DNA of 64,000 bases from Linnemannia schmuckeri (lineage: Eukaryota > Mortierellomycota > Mortierellomycetes > Mortierellales > Mortierellaceae), in NCBI GenBank assembly GCA_029449235.1, contig JANATG010000008.1, forward strand, positions 558,001 to 622,000, in the 5' to 3' direction. How positions within the stretch are numbered: position 1 is the first letter of the stretch; every line of letters begins with the position of its first letter. This document shows, piece by piece, positions 34,263-45,463 of the stretch. The notes under the pieces were generated by a model, which was not told where the DNA came from, searched no databases, and worked only from the letters and a program-made list of their open reading frames with translations. The translations under genes were made by a program, and so were the position numbers.

Positions 34263-36638
34263 CAAAGCACTATTCCCAAAAAAAAGGTTCAATTCATTTG
34301 TATTCGAAAACCCAAAAATATATAAGTTCATGACTCCTTGGCACGGCCTCTGATACCGAAGGGGAAGATTGAGAGAGGAGAGGGAGGAAAGAAGTGATAA
34401 AAGAAAAATGGTTTGTTAGGCATGAGTGCGACAATACGAGGGCAAGGGTCTATGTATGAAGAAAAAAGAGCATTGGCGCAGGGCCAATTAAAATGTAGAC
34501 AGGAGGAAGAAAAGAAACACGCGCGCTGGAGACTATTCTCCGCTGGATATGATTGGACGCTCTCTAAATGCATGTGTGAAAGGAAGAAACCGGAAAAACA
34601 ATGCGAGCAAGTGTGTGGTCCTTCTAGTTCCCTCGCATATATTCGTGCCTTCACAATCACGAAAACATTCTCTTGCTGCAGCAAGGTAGCCAAACAATAT
34701 CTTTATTGAATTCAACCCGAACAAAGTCTTTACGATGTGCGGTTGTCGAGAGTCACTCGACTGTGTTTTTTACTGTGAGGAACGAACGCAAGGTGAACGG
34801 TTAAAAATATCCGAAAAAGAAAAAAGCCAAGGCTGATTGATATGCATTTAACGCGTATTCTATTCGTTGAGGGTGGTTTCTGGGAAATGATTAATGCCCC
34901 TGACGGATTGAAGAACTGAAATGCCAACGGCTAATATAAGATGTCATTCTATTGTATATTCTCTTACTCTGAACCACGAACAGTGTCTTTCACCCTTCGC
35001 TGACAAAAAGATTGCCTTGCTGAGCTACCTATCATATTGAAAAAGTAAACACAGTCCTCAAAAAAGGAGAAAAGGAAGAGAGGGAGAGACAAACAAAATG
35101 CGGCGTGAAAGACGATCACCAGAAATAAAGAAAGTTAGACAGCCGCACCAGAGGGAAAAGGAGTGCAAGAGAGGACATAAGAAAAAGACAAATGCGTAGC
35201 ATAGGGCGAAGAACTACAAGGTGGTGACAATGAGCGGGATACAGGATGAGATGATGGTTAATTGAGTAGACAGGAAATAGACGAAGCAAATAAAAATTCT
35301 TCAGCTAGATCAAAAACAATGAATGATACAAAGATAAAATTGGCAGGAAAAAACGCAAAGCATTCAAGGACATGGAGAGAAGATGGTGACAAGGACGATA
35401 AAAACGACGGGAGAAAACACGAACAAGCATGAAAGGCATGCAAAAGGAAAGAAAGATCACGACAAAAAAAATTGGCGTGAAAAAAGACGGGCATATTGAG
35501 GACATCAAGGGGGTGATGGTAACTGGGGGTGAAAAAATGGCGGGAAACATAAAAATACATCTAAAATAAGAAGAGTATTAGAGAGGAAATATAACAAGCA
35601 GAGATCAAAATAAAAACAACAGACAACAAGGGAGGATAAGAGTGGCGAAGAAGTTGCAGCTGATATGGATGGGCGTTGGAGATGAAAGCAAAAGCGAAGG
35701 AAATACCATCTTTGGTTCAAAGCAGCCCCAATAGTATATTGTGTTTTTTTGGAGTGTTATTGCATAGTCTGATCCTACCTACAGATTATGAAAGTCACAT
35801 AACTGAGAATTCTCATACAGGAACCATTGAATGAAAAGTGAATGGTGGTGAATGCAAAACAAATATTAAAAGTAGTAAAATGTAAAGCAAAGCAAAGCAA
35901 AGCAAAGCAAAGCAGGGCAATCCCTAAAAAAAATAAAATAGAACTAGAAGGCAAAGACGAGTACCACGGACAAGTATTCATACTAGCTTTTGCGCATATG
36001 TGAGCGCGATCTGAATCTAGCCTCTGTTCCTGTTGTGTTTCCCAGCCCAGCCATCTCTGTGTATGTACCGGTACCCTACCACAAACAAAATTTTTACTGA
36101 GCTTGCCCCATTTCTTCCTGCTCTTAATTCCCCAACTCTCGATACATACACTCTTATAGAGCTAGTTCTTTTACATTCCCTTCCAAATTGTAAAACACAC
36201 CCAGGCTTGACTGATGGGTGGAAAATGTCATGCGAGAAAGAGCGCGAAGGCACCTCCGTTTTTTTTAGCCGACTGTTTAAGCGAACAGTGGATAGTCAGT
36301 CTTCGTTTTTCAAGGACAACAGCGATGATGTATGGGACATCAATGCCTTCGTTTATTATTCCCTTTTGTCGTTCTTGTCTCTCGATTATGTTTTGTTTTT
36401 CTAATGCGCCTGTATTTCGTTCCTGCTTCTCTTCCAGTGGTAAGGTCTGGCAAGGTATGCTTATAAGTAGTGGAGAGAACCAAAAACAATGAAAAGAAGA
36501 AAAGAAATCAGAAAAAATACAGTAGCAAAAAATACGTTGGCAGGGTAACACAGAAAGAACAGAGAGCAACAAGTGAGAAGAAAGATTCGCAAACCCCAAG
36601 TTACCACATAAAACCTCTGGCTGGAGAGAGGGGAGGCC
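34263..36638. other. Intergenic with duplicated and purine-rich tracts
   Basis: 34500-34760 resembles 22340-22640: both contain CTCCGCTGGAT-TGATTGG, and both have TTCACAATCACGA- or CTCACAACTATGA-type stretches. 35040-35720 is purine-rich on the + strand. No gene is supported. Confidence 0.5.
35884..35913. repeat. AAAGC x6 microsatellite
   Basis: Six perfect tandem copies of a 5-base unit. Confidence 0.9.
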
Positions 36639-37022
36639 TTAGCGAGGCTGACTATCGTCTTCGCGAATGATCTTGTTTGGTGCATCGTTCCCGACCGCGA
36701 GAGCGACCTGCCACGCAACATCATCCAGACCTGGTTCGTCGAAGGCCTCAACAACATCAGACATGTACAAGTCATCGAAGTCGTTAATGAAATCGTAGGT
36801 GTCATTGTCCATTGCGGGGTGGAAGACCACCAAGGTGATCTGTAGCGCAATTTCATCCAGGTCTGGCTCGCCAAAGCTCATGATAGAGGACGACATATCG
36901 GTGTCGTCGTAGTTATCATAGCCGTTGTCGTAGTTACCATAGTCGTCATCATCGTTTTCGTAAGCACCATAAACATTGTTGTCAGAGAATGGATTCTGAT
37001 GTTCGTGTTCGTGCGCCATCAT
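36639..37022 (-). CDS. Acidic two-repeat protein, paralogue 3
   Basis: A single exon of 127 residues. Two ATGs stand at the start; by comparison with paralogue 2 (MAHEYEHQ) the second (37019) is equally likely. An Asp/Tyr/Gly/Asn-rich N-terminus is followed by motif 1, MSFGEPDLDEIALQITLVVF (48-67), and motif 2, EAFDEPGLDDVAWQVALAVG (92-111). It ends IIREDDSQPR, sharing the final QPR with paralogue 2. The near identity with paralogue 2 around motif 1, set against divergence elsewhere, suggests selection on that motif or a recent duplication. Function is unknown. Confidence 0.75.
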   Translation of the reverse strand: MMAHEHEHQNPFSDNNVYGAYENDDDDYGNYDNGYDNYDDTDMSSSIMSFGEPDLDEIALQITLVVFHPAMDNDTYDFINDFDDLYMSDVVEAFDEPGLDDVAWQVALAVGNDAPNKIIREDDSQPR

Positions 37023-38659
37023 GAATGGTGCTGCTTTGTAATTGTGATGAATTTGAGAGGGAGTGTGTGTGTGTGTGCGAGGAAAGGAAAGAGGGAACTA
37101 AATACACTAAAGACAAAGATTTGAGGGTGAAGGATAGGATGTGCGAAAAGAAAAAAAAGCTGGTGGTAAAAATGAAAGACAAATGAAAGTGCAAGAGATA
37201 AGAGAGTAAAAAAAGAAGAAGAGAGAGAGAGAGAGAAGGATTGGAGGGTCGGAGGGGTAACTGGTAATTTAGCGGATGAAAAAGGTTGACGTGTGACGAA
37301 GTACGAATTAAGGATGTCGGTGGAGGATTGGGGATGAGCTGCGAAAAAGGGGAACCGTTGTTTGCGAAATCAAAAACGAAAACGAAAGAGTACGAAACAA
37401 AAAACAACAAGAATAAAAAAAAGAAAAAAAGAAAAAAAAAGGTTCATATTTCCACCTATGTGTACAGCATTGGCATGTATTGATTGAGTTGATTAAGACT
37501 ATCAGGACAGAAGTGTGCCTAAATGGTCAGGAGCACAGTGAAGTGGTAAGTGACAACAGAGAATGTCCAATACGAATACGGCTCACCATTGAATAATGGA
37601 TTTAATCGAAAAAAGGTACATAGACTGACCAAAGGGCTACACCTTTTCAATATGTGTTCAGGGGAGGCACATCGAGGACAGAGGAAGAATAGACTGTTTG
37701 AGCAACAATAACATGACCAACGCCGAATAGCTGAAATTTTGAGTTCCGTCTGTTTGGACATATACTTAGTCGCTTTCATTCTGTTCTTTTGCTCCTTTTT
37801 GTCTGTCCTCTTTGCTATTCTTGCCTTCGCATCACCCTTTTTATGTTCATTCACATCAATATTCGTTATGTTTTTGTTTTTCTCCTCCACTCCTTTTGCT
37901 ATTCTTCTTCTTCTTCTTCCCTCTTTGTTTTCATCATTCCCTCTCTCCCCTAAACCCACCGCTGCAAATCCCACCTTTTTTTTTTTTTTTTTTTTTTGGT
38001 GGCAACAAAAAGACATGGCGTGATATGACCAAGAAAAAAAAAGAGATAATGATGGGGATAGAAAGGTAAGGATGATCGAAAGTGCAGATGAACTGGGAGA
38101 AAGGGGAGAGGATTGAAAAGGACGAGAGGGCGGAAAACGGTGCGGTAGTAGACAAGGAACTCCGAATTCCAAATTAAAACTAAGAACAAGCAGGGTCCAA
38201 CCAAACCCGAGGCAGCGACTGGAACAGGCGAGGGCGGGGTATTGGGCGCTTGGTAGGGTTGTATTCGCGTATGGTCAATTTTTTTTTCTTTCTTAATCTG
38301 AGCACATTTACCACAGGTTAACATCAGGGACAGGGGTATGAGCGCGTTTATTGAATATAAGTGTCAATTCAATTGAGGATTGAGTGTATGGAATCTTTCG
38401 AGTGTAGAGATGGCAATCAAGAAATTCGACAACTTTTTTTCCATCCTTTGGAAACCACACCCGAGTCCGGCTCTTGTTTACGCCCCTATTCCTTCTTCGA
38501 CCTCCTCCTCACATACAATCTTATAATAATTTTTGCCTCTTCTTGGAAAAAGGAAATCGTTGTGTTCGCACAAGTAAATTTTAATAAAAAATATGGATCT
38601 ATCCAGGGCTGTATGTTATCGCGCCCAAAAAGCAGTAAGTTATTGCTCGCACCTTTTTT
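37023..38659. other. Intergenic, no gene seen
   Basis: The left part is the purine-rich (+ strand) upstream tract of paralogue 3 (37060-37260, with GT and GA microsatellites). The middle has mixed pyrimidine tracts with a T run near 37978-37997. The right end is the 3' flank of the ABCG gene. Confidence 0.5.
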
Positions 38660-41600
38660 TTACTTGACCTTGTGGCGGTTGAGAAGCTTCATCAGCGTGA
38701 ACGTCAACACGTTCCATCCCTAACAAACCAAAAATGACACAAACAGGTACTTGTGAGTTAATATAGCAAGAATAAATGACTCCGACATTTCAACGCGTCC
38801 ACTTCTATCCTTAATGATCACTACTTACAAGGCAAATATAGATCATCGACATGATCGCACCCTCGTAGTGCTCAAACGCATACATGTCTCCCAGTACGTT
38901 ATGCTTGATCTCGTTATATCTAGTCACACACACAAACAAAAAAAGTACCAAGAAGGGTGGGGATGACTAAGGTAAGTTACCACAAAGTTCACACGAGATC
39001 ATCGCATCATCAACCACAACCACAACAAGACGAACACACGCAAAAGAAGCACAAAAACTTACATCCGAGGTTCCATCTCCTTGAGATAGAAAGCCTCAAC
39101 CCCCCACCGAGGGGCACTGACATCCCAAACCCACCGAACAGTTGCATACCCATGGCTGGTCATGACCTCGTATAGCTGAGGAGCCGTTCCGCTCACGACA
39201 AGAGCCCAGGCCAGGGACATACCCGTTCCCGCGAGTCCAAACAATGATCGGTTGACGACGACTGATATAAAGTACCCGAGCGAGAAGGCGTTGATGTAGA
39301 GGAGGAGGACGACTAAGAAAAGGGAGTTGAGCTGTTGGCGGTATGCGAAGAAGAATATGAAGGCTCCCGTGTACATGCATGCTAGATTTTTTGAGGAGAA
39401 GAGGGGGCATGAGATAAGTGGAAAATTAGATGTTAGTCTGGCCATAAGAGAGTACAATTAGAGTTTCATGTCTAGGTTTTTCATTTCTCACAACGAGCGT
39501 TCGAACAGATAAGCATAGAAAACAACAACGAGAAGATCATAGTTTTACAAGCAACGATCATGCGCGGCACATCCGCCAGGAATTTGGCCAGGTAGTAAGG
39601 GAGAGTAGGCATGCCAGCCGAGGTATCGCGCCAATACACAGCTACATTTATTGATAGAAAAAAAAGAAGTGGTCAGCCCTGTCGTCATAGTTGTTTGAAA
39701 AGAAAACGAATAGTCCACCATAGCTAAACAAAAAAAAAAAAAAAAAAAAAAAAAAGAGAGGGAGCGGTTACCTTTCTCATCACCAAAGGTGGCGCAGCCA
39801 ACGCTGATGCCCGCGAAAAAGATACCGAGGGACATGAACATGCCAACGTAGCGAATGTTATCTATGGGTGTGGCACAGGACAGCTGGACTGCGGGAGGGG
39901 CTATTGCGCAGATTTCAGCCGGCTGACGGGCTGAAAAGAAAAATACAAAGGCGAAAGGAATGTTAGTGGGCACGGACTAAGTCAAGACAATGCGAGGGAA
40001 GTTTGTGGTTCTGGAACTTACGGATATACAGCATGTCCTTGGAGGCAAAGGAGACACATAGGCCGCAGGCCAGGTGAAGAGACTGGTCGGACAAAAATCC
40101 CATCTGAGATCGGTAATTTTGGAGACAAGCGCGTTTGAAGCTAAACATAACCGATATTCATCATTGCATTAAGAGAATGTTAATACCATCGGTTGAAAGG
40201 GGTCACATGCATAAATAACAAACAATGGAGTAGCAAGGCGTACCAGAGCATGAAGACGCTGCCAAAGGAAGGTGTCTCACGAACGGGATCCTGCTCTCCG
40301 GTGAACTTGCGCTTGATGGTCCACAGCCAGTGACCCATCTCATCAAAGACATCGCGGATGTACGAGACCGAGTCCGCCCAGCTTGTTATGAACGACATGC
40401 GGAGGGATGTCCAGAATCCTCGCCCTTGGTTCTTGATCACCTCAACCTGATCCGTAGTATCAGCTGAGGATCCAGCCAAGTTGGAGATAGGTACACTAAA
40501 AGCTGGTGACTGGGGCCTTGAGGATTGGTGAAGGGTCATGGTCGAGACATGGCAGTCTCGTTCCTTGCGTAATGTGTCCGGGTAGGACGATTTTTCCGTG
40601 GTATCGACACTAGACTGGTCGAGAGGGTATGACCGGGCCTGCCTCATCGCATCGTGCTTCTCGGGGGACCCTTGACTTGATCCGTCATCTGACAAGTGAA
40701 CAGTGATCATTGTGTCGCTCTCACGGATGGCGTGCTTCTCCAGCGTCTTGGACAGGGCTTTGTTGCGGCAGTAGTTCTCCCACTGGTCAGAGAGCTCTCG
40801 AGTACGCTCACGAGGAGTCTTGGGCCTGATGGGATCTTGATATCCATAGGTCATTGCGTCATCATCATCCTGACTCTCGTAGTCGAGTGCACGTGGAGAC
40901 CTGTTGACACGACCGGCGGCTAGGGCAATAAAGAAGTCGGCAGGACTCTCATCCTCAGGGACTGGGTAACCAATGCTCTCAAAGTAATGTGAAGCTTCAT
41001 CTCTAGGACCCGAATAGACAACACGGCCACCAGATCCCAGCAAGAGGAGATCGTCAAACTGCTTGTAGGCATGAGGCGAAGGTGAGTGGACGACGGCAGC
41101 GACAGTTAGAAACTGTTCTTGAGCAATCTGCTTCAGGAGCTTGCAGACTTCGAGTGATGTAGCCGAGTCCAGACCGGATGTTGGTTCGTCCAAGAACAAA
41201 ATGGAGGGGGACGCGACGAGCTCCATACCAATGTTGACACGCTTGCGCTCACCACCAGAAACACCACGGGTCTCGACATCTCCAATAGGGTTGTCCATGA
41301 TGTGACCGAGACCCAGGAATTGGATGACCTCCAGCACTTTGAGACGCTTCTCGTTGTGGCTCATGTGTACCGGCTGGCGCATTCTCGCCGAGTGCTAGTT
41401 ATGGAACAAAGGTGAAACGGAACAAAGTGTCAGTAAACTGCGTCCTTGACACACTAGCTAATCCCTTGCTCGAAGCGTGTAGTCCTTGAATTGTACACAT
41501 ACCATGAGGATCTGGCGAACCGAGAGGTCAGAGAGCATTACATCCTCCTGAGGGACGAATCCAATCAGCTTCTTCCAGAGACTCAGTGTCTGCTCCTTGC

Positions 41601-43521
41601 CGTTTACTTTGATGCTTCCTTCTGTCTTGGCCACCTTTCCGGCGAGGATCGACAAGAACGTGGTCTTTCCTGCACCAGAGGGTCCCATTACAGCGCACGT
41701 CCTTCCTGTAATCAGTCTACCGCTAATGTTCTACAAAATGGCAAGTTAAAAAAATTGGAAATGTCAGTTAAGGCTCTTTACTATTCTGGGATGATAAAGA
41801 ATAGCGCTGAAAACATGACTCTACGTACCTTGATGATGTCAACTCCGTTTGGGAGAGTAAGCCCCAACTTCTCGAATCGAATATCAAACGACCTCTCAGC
41901 CTTGGGAAGAGTCATCGTGCTAACATTCATATTTCCAGCTGCTGCAGCCGCCAGCGCCAGACTACGATAACTCGCTCTAAATTCCAATCCACCGCCACCA
42001 GGAGCAGCCCCCTGATTGGTGATTTGAGACCCTGACATGAGTCGTTTCTGATTCTCGATGATGATGGACTGTGCCAGCTGGGCCGCCTCCATCTTTTGAC
42101 GCTTCTCATCCTCCAGATCGTCGCTGTTGTCACCCAGCTCGCGGAGTCTCCGTCGGTATCGAAGACGTTGGGCGCGGAAGATTCGCTTCTTGACCGAGAA
42201 GACTGCCATAGTCATCAGAGCAAACGCAAACAGAACGGCGCCAAGACCGTATTTCTCGACGGCTGGCGTACCGCGAGGACAGAACGCCAAAAAGTTGCAA
42301 GGGAGCTATTCATGTTCGATGAATAAGAGAGAAGGAAAACGAGTGTGTTAGAGTGAGAGGCAGTAAAAGCAAGACAGATTACAAAAGATCGATTAGATGA
42401 ATTGGACTTACAGCGTGAGTGGAAGCATCGGGGCAAAAGTAGCCGGCGGGACAGACCTCGATGGTCTTTGTGTCTGGACTGCAGAGGTATCCTCTGCAGC
42501 AGAGGGTTGGCTGAGCAGTATTTTCTGGGCAGTAGAAACCTGGCAGACAGGGGACTGAGACATTGGGAGCCACACAGAAGTGTCTAAGCGCGAGTCAACA
42601 GGGAATGATATAGGGTGTTAGGAATGACAAAGAGTGAAAAGAATAATAAAACGACAGGTGACAATGAGCTCGCTCACCCTGCTTCACACTGCCAGACAAG
42701 GCCCGAGGCAGAGTCCTCGCTGCGAAGGGGTGTTCCAGCAACAGGGCATCCAGGCAAGTCACTCTACGAGATTGCAAATTGAACGGCAATGTGTTAGTAC
42801 TACTAATGTAGAATCGATGCGTAGTGTTCCCTGCCCTATGCAGTCATTTAAGCGTGAGTAGGTTGATTACATTTATGCAACATCCATAAAAAATAAATAG
42901 CAAGGCAGTTACCGTGGGATCCTTGTAGCTGTGAAGGGAATACAAGAAGGTGAAGATACTCTTATCGGGCTCAAAGATCATCGGCAGTGGTGCCCGAATG
43001 TCCGTCCGTGTCTCATTCCAATGAAACTTTTGAATAGTGCTCTGCAAGTGCTCCAGCGTCAGCTCCTTAGGAAATTTCAATCCAGCTGGCAAAGAGGACT
43101 TGGCCAGGGTGCCCGCCAGCTTCTCGCCAATCTTGTTGACGTCGAGTGACTTTACGTCAAAGTTCTTTATGTCAATTCTGGGCAGATCAAGCGACTTCAG
43201 ATCAATAGATTTGGGATCGAATGACTTCGGATCGAACTTCTTGGGATCAAACGACTTCAAGTCAAAGGGGTTTTGAGCAAGCGCTCTCTGTCCCTGATCC
43301 TGCTGTTGTTTTTGTTGTTGCTTACGCTGTCGCTGTTGGATTTTGAAGTGGTGCTTCTTCTTTGAGTGATTGTGGTTGTTATGGTGGTTTTTCATGGGGT
43401 GGCGAGAGTGACGATCCTTTCTGCTTTTTCCGCGTTTTCTCGATCTTTTATGAGTGGAAGAAGGCTGGGATCGTCGGACATGAGGATTCTCCGTATTCGC
43501 ATCTGAGTAGTAAGTTGTCAT
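38660..43521 (-). CDS. ABCG-family half-transporter with Cys-rich N-terminal domain
   Basis: Twelve exons: 43521-42913, 42763-42678, 42583-42412, 42305-41829, 41730-41503, 41394-40244, 40140-40022, 39930-39772, 39641-39549, 39381-39063, 38919-38829 and 38719-38660, giving 1187 residues with all phases closing. After a basic, His/Lys/Gln-rich N-terminus and a run of FDxK-type repeats come a Cys-rich region (PCLPGFYCPENTAQPTLCC, VCPAGYFCPD) and one membrane segment near 310-330. The ATPase follows: Walker A GPSGAGKTTF (about 463), signature VSGGERKRVNIGMEL (about 568), Walker B ILFLDEPTSGLDS. After a long linker the ABC2 membrane domain has about six segments (YVGMFMSLGIFFAGISVG, LFLVVLLLYINAFSLGYFI). 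The layout matches fungal Adp1 and plant ABCG24/28. The substrate is not predictable. It must dimerise to work. Confidence 0.88.
39730..39755. repeat. A26 run in an ABCG intron
   Basis: On the coding strand this is a poly(T) tract inside the intron between exons 8 and 9. Confidence 0.85.
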
Positions 43522-45463
43522 GATTGGTTGGTCCTCCTTTCCTTTGAGGGATAGTGAGTAAGGTAGTAACAAATGGTAGTGAATGTCAGTCGATGCGAAT
43601 TGGGAGGAAGTGAAGTCGATTGCCTGGTAAGGCAGAGCAATGGCAAGGTGTTACGCTTGAATATAGAACTAAAGGTGGGCGAAGATGGGTCGGAAGTACT
43701 TCTGTGAGGGAAGTGAAGGTAAAAATGACGGAGATAAACAGCGATGTCGGAAGAAGGTAGTGAAGAGAGATATAGTTGTCTATAATCGGATAACTCTTTG
43801 GGCGGGAGATCACAAAGGAAAGGGAAGGGAAGGAAGGTAGGAAAGGAAGGAAAAGGAAGGAGGATTTTAAGAGGCAATGGATGAAATGAACAAAAAGGAG
43901 AAAGAAAAGAGAAGAAATGGGAAAGAAAGAAAGTGAGTGCGAGGAATGAAAGAAGGGAAGATGATGTTGGATATGGATTGGGTGACAAATGAGGCAATGG
44001 TGGACTGAATGGACAGGTGTGCAGAGAAGAAAAGAACAAAAAAAGATGAGAGATGGATGACTTCAGACGAACCCTCACCCTCACCAATTTATATCAACAC
44101 AGGAAAGGGCACAGTCGAATCTCGGAGGAACCTTTCACCCTTCCCCTTTTTTCTTTGAATAATAAGACAAGAAGCGGACGCGTTCTGTTCTGGCCTGAAA
44201 AAGGGCATCCTTATGGAATTTGAGAAGAGGCGCTCTTACATATTTGTGGTCTGCTGCCTTTGGCCATTTTGCCTTCTATCTTTCTGGCTCTCTTACGTTT
44301 CGCGTTTTTTAATGAACAGGGCGGGGTATATGCACATTGAACTGCGACAAGCAAAGTTCTCATATCTCTCTTAATAATAAATGATGCTTCTGTTTGGTGG
44401 CTCCACTTTCGGCGCCTTTGGTCTTGCCTTGTTTCCGTGATTGATGAGTTGCAATAGCTAAGAACACCTGAATCACTGATCCAACGATTCGTGGCTTGGA
44501 CGCGTCTCTCAACCATCACTTAAGCGATTCGCACAAGACTGGTTAGTCGACCCTTGACTGTGTTATACTCTCTCACTTTGACCATGAAGTATGTAGCTAT
44601 CATTGTCGATGCGATTGTAGCTTTTCGTAGGCGCATGCCAAGACTGAGATGTGTTTGGTGTTGAGGCGCTGAGTGAACAGGTCGACAAAACAGCCCCCGC
44701 CAAGCAGCTACTTTTATTGTCTATCTAAACATTTTTAGTTACTACTGCAATAGGAGATGAGGATGGGACTCGTTGTGGTGTTGTGTGTGAACTACACACA
44801 GCGTGGAATCTCTATCCCTGTTGTCCGTGTTATCGGAACTATTTGCTAATTATGGGTAAGAGAGAGTACAGATGATGTCTGGGGTTTATGGTGTTGTCTC
44901 CTTTGTATTGCATTCAATTTTTGACATCAAAAAAAAAAGATCTCTCTGGCCGTGTTGCGATCTCCCTTGTCCCCCTTCGTCTTTAAATTCCCTTCTTCCC
45001 TCTCTCTTTCTTCACTGCCCTCCTACTCTTTATCCTCGGTGGTCAATACGCACACGCATAACCCCCTTCTACTTCCTATTCTCTTTCTCCTTTGCGCTTC
45101 TACACTCCTCTTTCTCATTCCCCTCCCTTACCACACAACCAGTCAACAAACGCAACCACCTCAATAAACAAACAATCCTGCCATCACCAACACTCTGGAA
45201 CGTCCTCTCTCTCTCTACACTCCCCCTACCGTCTGCATTCCACACCCACCCTTCCTTCACCTTCATTCCATCGGCACAGCATCCCATCCCAATCCACTCT
45301 CCTACATACAATAATAAAAAAGAGCGGTGGCAGCAATCAATAGAAAACTCGAAACCACACAGTGGAAACAAATAAGAGACAGAAAAAGTGAATCACAGAC
45401 TGCACTGTTCTTTTTTAGTCGAATCTCTTGTCAGTCAGTCAGTAACATTACTCTCCCGCGTGG
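43522..45463. promoter_or_regulatory. Divergent promoter region ABCG / PX gene
   Basis: A 1.94-kb region lies between two diverging start codons. Both ends carry leader-like pyrimidine tracts on the respective coding strand (minus strand 43560-44060; plus strand 44940-45240). I see no gene; short frames at 44211-44519 and 44872-45375 are low-complexity. Confidence 0.5.
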
